64,000 bases of DNA from Gammaproteobacteria bacterium. GTDB lineage: Bacteria > Pseudomonadota > Gammaproteobacteria > Nevskiales > Nevskiaceae. Where the stretch lies: positions 48,200 to 112,199 of the forward strand of contig JAPLSA010000001.1 in the NCBI GenBank assembly GCA_026398815.1. The letters run 5' to 3'. Below the pieces are notes generated by a model, which ran no database searches, was not told the DNA's origin, and saw only the letters and a list, made by a program, of their open reading frames with translations. The translations under genes were made by a program, and so were the position numbers. Numbering within the stretch: the first letter of the stretch is position 1; each line of letters starts with the position of its first letter. Shown here one piece after another: positions 52,161-61,265 of the stretch.

Positions 52161-53891
52161 TCACGGCGTGGCGGCCGCCAGTCGGGCATCGAGCTGTTGC
52201 AACTGCCGCTGCCAGCCGTCGCGCAGCCGGTGGGCGTCGTCGACGCTCATCGACGGCCGTCCGGGATGGGCGACGCTGCCGCCGCGCGCCAGCGCCCGGT
52301 CCAGCAGCTGCAGCGGCTCGGCCAGGCCGTCGCGCTGTAGCGCCAGCGTTTCGGTGGCGGCGGCGCGGCCGTCGAGCTGCGGCAGCAGCGCGTACTGCAG
52401 CCAGCGGTGGCTGTAGAGCAGCAGCGCCAGTTCGGTGTCGCGGGCCGCGCTGGCTTCCAGCCGGGCCAGCGCCCGCAGCTTCGGCAGCGCCTCGTCCATC
52501 GCCAGCCGGGCGCGGCGGGCGGCGCGCAGCGCAGCGTCACGATCGCCGTCGCGGGCGGCTTCAACGGCCTGCTTCAGGCTGTCGGTCCAGGCCAGTTGCG
52601 GCGGCACCCAGGTAGCGGCAGCGGCAGCTGTCATCAGCCCCAGCGGCAGGCCGAAGACCAGCAGCGGGCGCAGCCATTCGCGGCGCGTCGGCGCGCGCAG
52701 CGTGGCGCTGGCCGGTGACGGCGCGGCCGGCGCGCGGCCGTCGAGCGTGGCGGCGGTGCCGGGCTGGCGCAGCTTCCAGATGAAGCCGTCGAAGTAGTAG
52801 TGCATCAGGGTCGACGTGAAGCCGAGCGCCAGCAGCGGAATGGTCAGCCAGACGCTGTCGAAGCCGGTGGTCAGGCCCTCGCCGTAGGCCAGGCAGACCA
52901 GCACGTAGAGCAGCGCCGCCCAGACGCTGTTGCGGCTGTGCAGCCAGCGGAACCAGCCCGGGCGCGCAGCGCCGGGACGGGCCGCGAGATTGCGGTTGTA
53001 GCGCCAGACGATCGCCAGGTACTGGGTCATGTGGACGATGCCGATCACCGCGAAGCCGACCTTGAACGACCAGCCCGGCGCCCAGGCGCGGATCAGCGCG
53101 TTCGGCGTGTAGCTGAGCCACATCGCCGCGAAGCCCAGCACCAGCAGCGCCAGCTTGGCGCGGCTGATGAACCAGCCGCGCCGCCAGCAGACGATCAGGT
53201 AGGCGGCGTAGACCAGACTGCCGAGCGCCGCCAGCAGTGCCGCCAGATCACCCAGGGCGGCCAGCGCCGCCATCGGCAGCGTCTGCAGCAGCGGCAGGCC
53301 CAGCCAGCGGTCGAGATCCACCAGCAGCTCCGGCAGCCAGGCGCTGGAGGCCAGCAGCAGGTAGACCATCCAGACGCTGCAGACCATGCGGTCCATGCCG
53401 GCGGCCAGCTTCGGCGGCGCGGCGTTGCCGCGGTCGTACAGGCGCATGAAGCCGTAGTGCTGCATCAGGAAGTGCCACGGGTCCCAGATCGTCAGCAGGA
53501 TGAACAGGTAGAAGAACGGCTCCAGCCCGTAGCCGCGCTGCTGCAGGTGGATCAGCACCGCCAGCGCCAGCAGGAACGGGATCACCGGCATCAGCAGCCA
53601 GCGCCAGCGATCGGCGTGGTAGGTGTCGAGATCGCCGTACAGGCGGACCCAGGTCGGCAGGTGATGAGCCACGGTCAGCACGACGTGGGTGAGCAGCACC
53701 AGCGTCGCCGCCTGCCCGGCCGGCAGCCAGGCGAACGCGGCGATCGCCAGCAGCAGGCTCAGCACCGGCGCGGCGATGATCAGCAGGCCGTCGAGCGCTG
53801 GCGACAGCACCCAGCGCTGGCGCGGCGGTGCCGCAGTGCTGCGGGCCAGCGGCACGGCAAACGGCTCGGCGATGATCGGGCTGGGGTTCAT
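52161..53891 (-). CDS. Polytopic His-rich membrane protein of unknown function
   Basis: The 576-residue protein has about 10-12 membrane helices in the first 420 residues, then a soluble helical tail (about 440-576). Conserved-looking histidines lie at helix ends: LTHVVLTVAHHLPTWVRLYG, IWDPWHFLMQHYGFMRLYDR, GIVHMTQYLAIVWRYN and LMHYYFDGFIWKLRQP. Such clustered histidines in membrane helices suggest a metal centre, as in membrane di-iron or carotenoid-oxygenase-like proteins, but no family is recognised. It sits between the cupin gene and the asparaginases in the same operon. Confidence 0.7.
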   Translation of the reverse strand: MNPSPIIAEPFAVPLARSTAAPPRQRWVLSPALDGLLIIAAPVLSLLLAIAAFAWLPAGQAATLVLLTHVVLTVAHHLPTWVRLYGDLDTYHADRWRWLLMPVIPFLLALAVLIHLQQRGYGLEPFFYLFILLTIWDPWHFLMQHYGFMRLYDRGNAAPPKLAAGMDRMVCSVWMVYLLLASSAWLPELLVDLDRWLGLPLLQTLPMAALAALGDLAALLAALGSLVYAAYLIVCWRRGWFISRAKLALLVLGFAAMWLSYTPNALIRAWAPGWSFKVGFAVIGIVHMTQYLAIVWRYNRNLAARPGAARPGWFRWLHSRNSVWAALLYVLVCLAYGEGLTTGFDSVWLTIPLLALGFTSTLMHYYFDGFIWKLRQPGTAATLDGRAPAAPSPASATLRAPTRREWLRPLLVFGLPLGLMTAAAAATWVPPQLAWTDSLKQAVEAARDGDRDAALRAARRARLAMDEALPKLRALARLEASAARDTELALLLYSHRWLQYALLPQLDGRAAATETLALQRDGLAEPLQLLDRALARGGSVAHPGRPSMSVDDAHRLRDGWQRQLQQLDARLAAATP

Positions 53892-53954
53892 GGCGTTGCG
53901 AAGAGCACGGGAACGGTGCGGCCTGTTCCTGTGACGCAGCCCGGCAGCGGCCCC

Positions 53955-55109
53955 CTACCCCGCGTCGAAGCGCGCGCCGCCGATCACCAGCAGGCCGTGC
54001 GCCGACAGGTCCAGCAGCGCTTCGTGCAGCGCCTCCGGCGTCAGCGCCGGCTGTCGCTGCGCCAGCGCGCCGACGGTGATCGACGGCTGCTCGGCGATTT
54101 CCCGCAGCAGGCCGGCGGCCGGCGAATCGGCGGCCAGCGCGCAACCGTTGACGCGCAGCGTGTCGGCACTGCGCACCGGCGCCTGTGCCGTGGCCAGGCG
54201 CAGCGGCGTCTCGGCGCCGAGCGCCTGCTGGCCGGCCAGCCAGGCCAGCTCGAACTCCGGCGGCGGCCGCTCGGCCAGCGCCCGGGCGCGGCGGAAATCG
54301 GCGAGCAGCGCCGGCTCCAGCAGCAGCTCGCGCAGCGCTTCCACCGCCGTGCCGAGTGCCGCCGCCTGCGCGGCGGCATCGTCGACCAGCCGCCGGCGCA
54401 GCGGCACCAGCGCCGGTGCATGGCGGGCCAGCACCCAGGCCAGGAAGTCGTGCAGCGTCGGCGGCTCGATCAGCACTTCGAGATGCGCGCTCGGCAGTTC
54501 GTCGGCGAGGCGCCGGTGCCACCAGCCGCGCGGCAGCGCCAGCACGTCGCCGGCTTCCAGCCACACATCGAACACCGGCACGCAGGGGCAGACCGGCGCC
54601 AGGCTGGCGCTGTCCTGGCCGGGCAAGGGATCGTCGATGCCGCAGCCGTACAGCAGCCAGCGGCTGCGGCCGATCAGCTGGATGATCTCGGCATCCTCGG
54701 TCAGCCAGCGCGCCTCGCCGCCGGCCTTGTCGCTGAAGCTTAAACACGCGCTGGCGCGGGTGGGCTGGCCGTGACGACGGCCGATCGCCGCCGCCAGTTG
54801 CCGCGCTTCCAGCAGGCTGCGCTCGACCTCCGGCAGCAGCAGGCAGGCGCCGTCGCGCAGCAGCGTGTAGACGCGCTCCTTGACCAGCAGCAGCCGGCCA
54901 TCGGCCAGGTCGACGTACTGCGCCGGCTCGATCGCCAGCCCCTGCCGGCGCAACTGCAGATATTCCGGGCGCGGCGGCAGCGCGTGCAGCAGGCGATCGA
55001 AACCCTGCCAGTCGATGCCGTGATCGCGGCAGGCGGCGCGGCGCACGCGGGGCCCGGCGTCGTCCGGCCGGCCGAACGCGGCCGGCTGGGCACCGGATTC
55101 GGCCGCCAT
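53955..55109 (-). CDS. JmjC/cupin-4-like protein with winged-helix-like C-terminus
   Basis: The 384-residue protein starts at ATG 55109 (GTG 55112 also possible), 8 bp after the amidase stop. The central part, ACLSFSDKAGGEARWLTEDA...RWLLYGCGI...VWLEAGDVLALPRGWWHRRL, has the beta-barrel order of ribosomal-oxygenase/cupin-4 proteins. The usual HxD iron pair is not clear: the HxD position reads as E-D or N-terminal to it. A late His is in LPRGWWHR. The last 70 residues look like a winged helix. It may be an oxygenase that has lost iron binding, or a peptide-modifying relative. Confidence 0.6.
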   Translation of the reverse strand: MAAESGAQPAAFGRPDDAGPRVRRAACRDHGIDWQGFDRLLHALPPRPEYLQLRRQGLAIEPAQYVDLADGRLLLVKERVYTLLRDGACLLLPEVERSLLEARQLAAAIGRRHGQPTRASACLSFSDKAGGEARWLTEDAEIIQLIGRSRWLLYGCGIDDPLPGQDSASLAPVCPCVPVFDVWLEAGDVLALPRGWWHRRLADELPSAHLEVLIEPPTLHDFLAWVLARHAPALVPLRRRLVDDAAAQAAALGTAVEALRELLLEPALLADFRRARALAERPPPEFELAWLAGQQALGAETPLRLATAQAPVRSADTLRVNGCALAADSPAAGLLREIAEQPSITVGALAQRQPALTPEALHEALLDLSAHGLLVIGGARFDAG

Positions 55110-55117
55110 CACCGGCC

Positions 55118-57130
55118 TCAGGGCTCGCCGGCCAGCGGACCGAAGTCCGCCGGTGGCTCGCGGCGATGAGTGGCCGCCTCATAGGCCGAGGCGATGCGGA
55201 TCAGCAGCGGTTCGTCGAACGGCTTGCCGACGATGTCCATGCCGACCGGCAGCCGCGCCGGCACCGGGCCGACCAGGCGGATGTGGTCATCGCCTACCGT
55301 GCGCTCGCCGCCACCGCCGGGGTTCGGCGGGTATTCGACCTTCGGCGCGCTCGGATCGCGGATCAGGTCGTAGACCTCGGTGGTGAAGCCGGCCGGCACG
55401 GTGATCACCGGAAAGCCCTGCTGGCCCAGGAAGCTCCAGACGCTCGAACGGCCGTTGACCGGCGGCCCGGCCGGCGCGCCGAGCTTGGTCGGCGGCAGGC
55501 TGCTGGTCGGGTAGACCAGCGCGTCGAGCTTCTGCTCGGCCATGCAGGCCAGCACCAGCTGCTGCACCGAGAAGCGCCGCAGCATGCGTTCAGCCAGGTT
55601 CAGCTCGCTGGCCTTCTCGGTGCTCTCGCGGGTCTTCAGGCGATCCGGGAAGTTCGGGTCCTGATGGAAGCGCGCCTTGCTCATCAGGTCGGCATTGGTC
55701 TTGATGCTGGCGTCGCCGCGCTCCTGCAGGTAGCGGTTCAGCCAGTACTTGTTTTCGCCTTCGGCCTGCGCCGGCCCGAAGTCGCGCAGGGTGATCGCGG
55801 CCGGCACCTTCGAAGGATCGGCCGCCATCGACAACAGGGTGGCGAGGTGATCGCCCTTCGGCTTGCCATCGGCCTCGACCGGGAACAGCTCCGGGAAGCG
55901 CCGCGTGAACTGCTTGCCCTGCACCGCCGGCAGGTACTTCGCGAAGCAGGCGGTGAACAGGTCGCCGTCCGGGCCCGGGTCGACGACGGTCGCGCCAAGC
56001 GCCTTCAGGTCCTGCGCGGCGCTGCCGACGATGTCGATGGTCTGCTCGTCGGCCTTGGTGAACAGGGCCTTGTTCATGTACTCGCGGACCACGCCGATGC
56101 GCAGGCCATCGAGCCGCTTCGGCGCGGCGTAGCTGGCGTACGGCTGGCTCGGCGTGCGGCCGAGGCTGAACGCGGTCAGCTCGTCCGACGGGTGATAGCC
56201 GGCGATCACGTCGAGCACCCGGGCGGCGTCTTCCACCGTGCGGCAGATCGGCCCGACGCGGGTGTTGATGCCGATCTGGATCATGCCGGTGCGCGGCACC
56301 AGTTCCTGGGTGCCGGCGATGCCGACCGCGCTCGCCGCGCTGGCCGGGCCGCGAATCGAGGAACCGGTTTCCTCGGCGATCGCGCAGGTCACCAGATTGG
56401 CGCCCACCGCCGAGCCGGAGCCGCTGGACGAGCCGCGCGGCGTGCGCTCGGTGTCGTAGGGATTGCAGAAGGTGCCGCCGAAGGAACTGCGCGGCACCGC
56501 CGAGGCGTATTCGCCGAGATTGGACTTGGCGATGATGATCGCGCCGGCCTCGCGCAGCCGGGTGATGAACAGCGAATCCTTCGGCGGCCGGTCGTTGGCG
56601 TAGAAGGCATCGGCACCGGAGGTGGTGCGCATGTCGAAGGTGTCGTACTGATCCTTGATCGCGATCACCACGCCGTGCAGCGGCCCCACCAGCTTGCCGG
56701 TGCGGGCGAACGCGGCGTCCAGCGCCGCAGCGGTTTCCAGCGCGTCCGGCATCGCCGGATCGGCGTCCTGGGCGTCGGTCAGGCTGCGCGCCTTGCGGGC
56801 ATCGAAGCCCCAGCGCTTGCGCGCCTTCGGACGCAGGTTCAGCGTCGACAGCGCATTGATCTGGCCGGCGTGCGGAATCGTCGTGATCGGCCCGAGGATG
56901 CCCTGCGGCTCGGCCACGCAGCGGCCGTTGTAGGCCTTGATCCGCTTCAGATACAGCTGCACCAGGCTGGTGGTGCTCAGCTCGCCGCTGGCCAGCGCGG
57001 CCTGGATCTCGGCGATCGTCGCTTCCTGCAGATGGAACGGAGGCTTCGCCGTGGCCGTCGGCGCGCAGGCCAGCGCGGCGGCAACCAGCAAGCCGGCGAA
57101 CGCCGGATGAAGACGCGGAATGGACAGCAT
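55118..57130 (-). CDS. Exported amidase-signature enzyme
   Basis: The 670-residue protein starts at ATG 57130 before a signal peptide (LHPAFAGLLVAAALACAPTA). The amidase-signature triad is visible: Lys in GVVIAIKDQYDTFD, the Gly/Ser-rich TPRGSSSGSGSAVGANLVT, and the nucleophile region EETGSSIRGPASAASAVGIA. It is longer than usual amidases because of insertions near 380-480 and a long C-terminal part. It heads the minus-strand amide-hydrolase operon and is divergent from tolC. The substrate amide is unknown. Confidence 0.92.
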   Translation of the reverse strand: MLSIPRLHPAFAGLLVAAALACAPTATAKPPFHLQEATIAEIQAALASGELSTTSLVQLYLKRIKAYNGRCVAEPQGILGPITTIPHAGQINALSTLNLRPKARKRWGFDARKARSLTDAQDADPAMPDALETAAALDAAFARTGKLVGPLHGVVIAIKDQYDTFDMRTTSGADAFYANDRPPKDSLFITRLREAGAIIIAKSNLGEYASAVPRSSFGGTFCNPYDTERTPRGSSSGSGSAVGANLVTCAIAEETGSSIRGPASAASAVGIAGTQELVPRTGMIQIGINTRVGPICRTVEDAARVLDVIAGYHPSDELTAFSLGRTPSQPYASYAAPKRLDGLRIGVVREYMNKALFTKADEQTIDIVGSAAQDLKALGATVVDPGPDGDLFTACFAKYLPAVQGKQFTRRFPELFPVEADGKPKGDHLATLLSMAADPSKVPAAITLRDFGPAQAEGENKYWLNRYLQERGDASIKTNADLMSKARFHQDPNFPDRLKTRESTEKASELNLAERMLRRFSVQQLVLACMAEQKLDALVYPTSSLPPTKLGAPAGPPVNGRSSVWSFLGQQGFPVITVPAGFTTEVYDLIRDPSAPKVEYPPNPGGGGERTVGDDHIRLVGPVPARLPVGMDIVGKPFDEPLLIRIASAYEAATHRREPPADFGPLAGEP

Positions 57131-57317
57131 GGCGGCGCTCCTGCGCAGGGAACGACGGCCGGATCGGGGGGCTGCAGCGTGGCCGTCGCTGCTTTCGACG
57201 CAGCCGGGCCCGCGTACCCCACCTCGGCGTGGAAACCGCGTCAGCGCGGTGGGGGAACGGCCGCGATGGCCGTCTTCAGGACGACGGCCGCGTTTTTCGG
57301 CCGCATCCATCCGCCCG

Positions 57318-58745
57318 ATGACCACCATGCGCCGTTTGATCGTCCCTGCCCTGCTCGCGGGCGCCGCCGTTCTGCCCTGCGCCGCCACCGCCAACGACCT
57401 GCTCGACAGCTATCACGACGCGCTCGATCAGGACCGCAGCCTGCTCGCCGCCCAGTACGCCCGCGACGCCGCGGTCGAGGCCCGGCCGCAGGCGCTGTCG
57501 GCGTTCCTGCCGCGGCTGACCGCCAGCGGCAGCCATGAACGCAGCCACAACGAGATCACCACGACCAGCAGCCGGATCATCACCGACCCGACCAATCCGG
57601 CGCCGACCGCCAGCAGCCGGATCGACTTCTACAACAGCTTCGATCAGGGCCAGGTGCAGCTGTCGCAGACGCTGTGGAGTTTCGAGGCGTTCCAGCGCCT
57701 GAAGCAGGCCGACATCAGCGTGGCCCAGGCCGAAGCCACCTACCGCAGCGCCCAGCAGAGCCTGATCCTGCGGCTGGCACAGGCCTATTTCGAGGTGCTG
57801 GCGGCCAGCGACGCGCTGCGCACCGGCAGCGCCGAACGGGCCGCCACCGAGCGCCAGTGGGCACAGGCCGAGCGGCGCCGCGAAGTCGGGCTGGCGACCC
57901 TCGTCGACGTCCAGGAAACCCGCGCCGCCTACGACGCCAGCATCGCCACGGTGATCGCCGCCGAACGCCGGGTCGCCAACGCCCAGCGGGCGCTCGAGGA
58001 AATCACCGGCCGGGAGGCCGATCCCGGCCAGGCGCTGGCCGAGGAGATGCCGCTGACCGCGCCGGCCCCGGCCCGGATCGACAGCTGGCTGGAAGCGACC
58101 CGCAGCGACAACTACGAGCTGCGCATCGCCCGGCTGGCCACCGAAATCGCGGCGCGCAATGTCAGCGCGGTGCGCGCCCGCCACTACCCGACCGTGGCGC
58201 TCAACGCCAGCTATGTCGAAAGCCTGAACAGCAGCGAGCGCAATGCCGATTCCACGCGCAGCGGCGTCGGCGTCAGCATCAGCCTGCCGATCTACGCCGG
58301 CGGCCTGATCGCCTCGCAGGTCCGCCAGGCCAGCGCGCTCGGGCTGCAGTCGAAGGCCAGCGAGGAAAGCACCCAGCGCACCGCCGAACGCCAGACCCGC
58401 GACGCCTTCCAGGGCGTGATCTCCGGCATCGCCAGCGTGCGGGCGACGCAGGCGGCGATGCGCTCGGCGCAGCTGGCGCTGGAATCGAGCCAGCTCGGGC
58501 TCAAGGTCGGCACCCGCACCGAGGTCGACGTGCTGACCGCGCTGCGCAACCTGTATTCGGCGCAGCGCAGCTATTCCCAGAGCCGCTACGACTACCTGCT
58601 GAGCGTGCTGAACCTGAAGCGCCAGGCCGGCCGGCTGGCAGCGGATGACCTGGCCGACATCGATGCGCTGCTGGTCCCCGCCAGCGCCGAACCGGGCGGC
58701 GCAGCGCTTACACCCGTGCCCGCATCGGCACCCGCAATGCGTTGA
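57318..58745 (+). CDS. tolC: TolC-family outer-membrane efflux/secretion channel
   Basis: The 475-residue protein has a signal peptide (residues 1-25) and two TolC repeats: NDLLDSYHDALDQDRSLLAA, the SLILRLAQAYFEVLAASDAL helix, RREVGLATLVDVQETRAAYD, and in the second half LGLKVGTRTEVDVLTALRNL and YSQSRYDYLLSVLNLKRQAG. It forms the trimeric outer-membrane tunnel used by type I secretion and drug efflux. No inner-membrane pump genes lie next to it. The 187-bp spacer to the amidase gene is a divergent promoter region. Confidence 0.95.
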   Translation: MTTMRRLIVPALLAGAAVLPCAATANDLLDSYHDALDQDRSLLAAQYARDAAVEARPQALSAFLPRLTASGSHERSHNEITTTSSRIITDPTNPAPTASSRIDFYNSFDQGQVQLSQTLWSFEAFQRLKQADISVAQAEATYRSAQQSLILRLAQAYFEVLAASDALRTGSAERAATERQWAQAERRREVGLATLVDVQETRAAYDASIATVIAAERRVANAQRALEEITGREADPGQALAEEMPLTAPAPARIDSWLEATRSDNYELRIARLATEIAARNVSAVRARHYPTVALNASYVESLNSSERNADSTRSGVGVSISLPIYAGGLIASQVRQASALGLQSKASEESTQRTAERQTRDAFQGVISGIASVRATQAAMRSAQLALESSQLGLKVGTRTEVDVLTALRNLYSAQRSYSQSRYDYLLSVLNLKRQAGRLAADDLADIDALLVPASAEPGGAALTPVPASAPAMR

Positions 58746-58840
58746 GCGGACGACTGGCTACAGCGGCTGATCGGTTCGCGCGGTCGTTGCGGCGTCAGGC
58801 CGGGCGGGTTGCGATCCGCCGGTTCGTTCTCGGCGTCATT

Positions 58841-58858
58841 GGCGGGTCTTGACCCGCC
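58841..58858. repeat. Short palindrome (REP-like) after tolC
   Basis: GGCGGGTC-tt-GACCCGCC is a perfect 8-bp stem, flanked by CATT and CTAC. A less perfect CGGGCGGgttgcgatCCGCCGG lies 30 bp before. Such palindromes recur between genes in many GC-rich Proteobacteria and may end the tolC transcript. Confidence 0.5.
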
Positions 58859-58866
58859 CTACTGCG

Positions 58867-59118
58867 CTACTTAACTGCTTTGGCTGCCTTGACGGCAGCT
58901 TTGAGGCTCTCCTCGGAGGCGCAGATAGAGATGAAGTCTTGCCAGCTAATCTTGATACCGTTTTTCTTTCCGGTTTTTCCCGTACACCAGATGAGTCCCG
59001 TCATGGTTGCGTAGCAGTCTCCAAGCTGATTTTTGTCATCGGCAGATCTCACTTCGAGTTCGATGCCGTTGGATTTCACCTGCATTTCTACATCAAACGA
59101 TTTGATCCAGACTTTCAT
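58867..59118 (-). CDS. Small hypothetical protein (83 residues), AT-richer than neighbours
   Basis: The protein begins MKVWIKSFDVEMQVKSNGIE and reads on with RSADDKNQLGDCYATMTGLI, KNGIKISWQDFISICASEES and a Lys/Ala tail. It is a small soluble beta-plus-alpha protein. A purine-rich GGAGCG-like sequence precedes the ATG. Base composition differs from the core genes, which fits acquisition. Its place 27 bp behind a gene remnant is that of an immunity protein to a toxin gene, but that is only a guess. Confidence 0.55.
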   Translation of the reverse strand: MKVWIKSFDVEMQVKSNGIELEVRSADDKNQLGDCYATMTGLIWCTGKTGKKNGIKISWQDFISICASEESLKAAVKAAKAVK

Positions 59119-59145
59119 TTTCGCTCCCCCCTCTGTGGTTGTGTT

Positions 59146-59330
59146 CTAACGAGGCTGTACAAAAACGTAGTCAGCGAGCGCCGTCCAGTCCATTTTGGAT
59201 ATTGGAGTCGACGGCTGGCGATCCGGCATCCAGATTTCGTGGTGGTGAAGGATCGGCGTCACGGTCAATCCGATGTTCGTGTGCTGGGCTTTCCGGACGA
59301 TAGCGCGATCCGGGCGGCCCTCCAAGCTCG
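59146..59330 (-). pseudogene. C-terminal remnant of an unidentified gene
   Basis: The frame reads RKAQHTNIGLTVTPILHHHE, then IWMPDRQPSTPISKMDWTAL and ends ADYVFVQPR. Upstream of about 59330 the frame enters transposase DNA antisense-like sequence and loses meaning. It looks like the 3' end of a gene whose 5' part was removed when the IS sequence inserted. Family is unknown. Confidence 0.4.
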
Positions 59331-59332
59331 AT

Positions 59333-60311
59333 TCATGGCGCCTTGCCTTGCAGCTTCTGCACGTTGTGAACCAGGGCAAACAGTTTCCATTGCGCATCGA
59401 CTTTTCTTCGGGACCGGAACGTGAATCGTCGCAGGCCATGGCTGTGCAGGTTGCCGAACACCGGCTCGACGATGCCCAGTCGGCGGCTGTACATCAGCCG
59501 GCCTTCACGACTGTCGATCCGGGCTTTCATGGCCGTGGTCTGCGGGTGGCTATCCTTGGCCTTGCTGCCGTCGAAAAACGTGACCTGCCGATAGACGCTG
59601 ACCTCGGGTTTTCGAATGCACTTACTGCGCAGCGGACAATGGCCGCAGGTCGCCCGGCTGCCGTCAAAGCTCATGCCGCGCCGGCCCTTGATGATGGCCT
59701 TCGCACTGCTGAGTTTCAGGGCCTTGCCCGCCGGGCAGCGGCAGGTCTTGTCATCGGGATCGAATTGAAAGTCCTTCGGCTGAAACCACTGCGACCGTCG
59801 TTCGCCCGGCTGGCGCTGCTTGTCCTCCGGCTTGTGCCGGTACGCGTCGGCAAAGCGCGGGTCGCGAGACCGGAACCCGGTATCGGCCACCAGTGCCTTG
59901 ATCCTGGCATCGGCCAGTTGCTGCAAGGTGGCTTCGGAGTGGTAGCCCGAGTCGGTCAGCACGGTGGCGGCTTTCAGCGGGTCTTGCTTGCCGATGGCCT
60001 TGAAGTCCTGCCGCACGCCTTTCCACACCCAAGTCGATGCCGACGAACTGCCGCATCGCTTCGGAGTCGTACAGCGCTTCTTCCACCGCCGGGTCCGACA
60101 AATTGAACCAGACCTGCAGGAAGTGAATCCGCAACATCCGTTCAAGACCAACAGGCGGACGGCCGACCTCGTTCTTCGGGTACACCGGCTCGATCAAGGC
60201 GCACAGCGCCGACCACGGCACCACCCGGTCCATCTCCGCCAGAAACACGCTCCGCTTTGTCGCCCGACCAAACTTCTCAAACCCCGTCGAGGCCAGCGAT
60301 ATCTGCTTCAT
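59333..60311 (-). pseudogene. Chimeric transposase remnant: IS5-type N-terminus joined out of frame to IS1182-type C-terminus
   Basis: From ATG 60311 the sequence is an IS5-family start (MKQISLASTGFEKFGRATKR; VGRPPVGLERMLRIHFLQVW; LYDSEAMRQFVGIDLG). At about 60020-60030 it switches to another frame that reads as the C-terminal part of an IS1182-family transposase: QDFKAIGKQDPLKAATVLTD, SGYHSEATLQQL, CRCPAGKAL, CGHCPLRSKC and RRLGIVEPVFGNLHS, ending at 59333. IS1182 supplies a late Asp and Glu, but the first catalytic Asp of either enzyme is absent. It is therefore a dead fusion of two insertion sequences. Confidence 0.8.
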
Positions 60312-60381
60312 GGCGTTGATCTCTCTGCTGTTTCCGGTAGCCGAATTTTATCGGAGTAGGTGCGGGTAAATCAGAGAATCC

Positions 60382-60867
60382 TTAGCGCCTGGGCTCAATA
60401 CCGTTGAAGATCTCCGATGCTTTCTGCTCTGCCTCAGGATCAGAGGCCCACGCGAAATATTCAATACGATTTGAATGGCCGAAGACTTGTCCATGCGCCT
60501 CGACCAGAACTCCTTCTACGGAGGATGGCTTGAAAAACCAGTAAAGACGCGGACTTTGTCCTGTCGTCGTCTCCAAGACACTCGCGGCGCCTCGAATGTT
60601 GGCCTTATAGAACGATGCTAGAAACGCGGGGGTCTCCTGGGGACTGTATTGGTGTACGCGAAACCAAAAGCTGAGTCCCGGCATCGTGTATTGCGCAATG
60701 CCCAGCTGAGCACCGCCGGTCTCCACGACTTTTGAATCCGGCGGCAAAGCCACAACCCACTCACTACCGAGCCTCACGGTCTGTGAAGAATCCTGAGCCT
60801 TTCCGGTCTGTGCCGAAGCACAGGACGAAATAAGCATTACAAGCAGAGCTAGGGCGGGTGCTTTCAT
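60382..60867 (-). CDS. Hypothetical lipoprotein (161 residues)
   Basis: It has a lipoprotein signal (MKAPALALLVMLISSC, lipobox ISSC with Cys16), then a soluble domain with TVRLGSEWVVALPPDSKVVE, YTMPGLSFWFRVHQYSPQET and YFAWASDPEAEQKASEIFNG. The composition is AT-richer than the surrounding amidase genes. No family is recognised. It belongs to the insert between the tolC gene and the tolC remnant. Confidence 0.6.
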   Translation of the reverse strand: MKAPALALLVMLISSCASAQTGKAQDSSQTVRLGSEWVVALPPDSKVVETGGAQLGIAQYTMPGLSFWFRVHQYSPQETPAFLASFYKANIRGAASVLETTTGQSPRLYWFFKPSSVEGVLVEAHGQVFGHSNRIEYFAWASDPEAEQKASEIFNGIEPRR

Positions 60868-61068
60868 GGCGCTAACGCCAAATAGGGGACGTACCCCGTC
60901 CCGTTAGATAGTCCCCGAATCCGGCGCGCCGGTCTGCCAACGTGGTCAAAAACATCGGAAATTTTCGCAGCGCAAGGTGGTTGTCTCAAAGAACGGGACG
61001 GACGATATGGAAAACGGGACTTCGGCGGCAAGCGTAGCCCGGATTTCGCGTTGCTCCATCCTGGCTCC

Positions 61069-61240
61069 CTTGCTGACGGCGCCGCGCATCCTGTATCCGG
61101 CGCAGCGCGGCTATTCCCAGAGCCGCTACGACTACCTGCTGAGCGTACTGAATCTGAAGCGCGAGGCCGGCCCGCCGGCGGAAGGCGATCTCGCCGAAAT
61201 CGACGCGCTGCTGACCATCGACACCGCACCGCCGCGCTGA
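61069..61240 (+). pseudogene. Remnant of a second tolC (last ~55 codons)
   Basis: LTAPRILYPAQRGYSQSRYD and YLLSVLNLKREAGPPAEGDL match the end of the intact TolC (LTALRNLYSAQRSYSQSRYD; YLLSVLNLKRQAGRLAADDL) closely in both protein and DNA, starting near 61069. The frame before that has no resemblance to TolC. So a second tolC lost all but its 3' end. Like the intact pair, it lies next to an amidase gene, here convergent. Confidence 0.88.
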
Positions 61241-61265
61241 AAGCCGGCGGCGTGGTGGCGCGGCT

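Noticed and set aside
53248..55182. 644-codon minus-strand open frame covering the cupin and membrane protein genes
   Set aside because: It is a frame-shifted shadow of two real genes on the same strand, with no recognisable protein.
55166..57538. 790-codon plus-strand open frame over the amidase gene
   Set aside because: It is the mirror of the exported amidase on the other strand; its sequence is repetitive Arg/Gly/Asp and has no domain.
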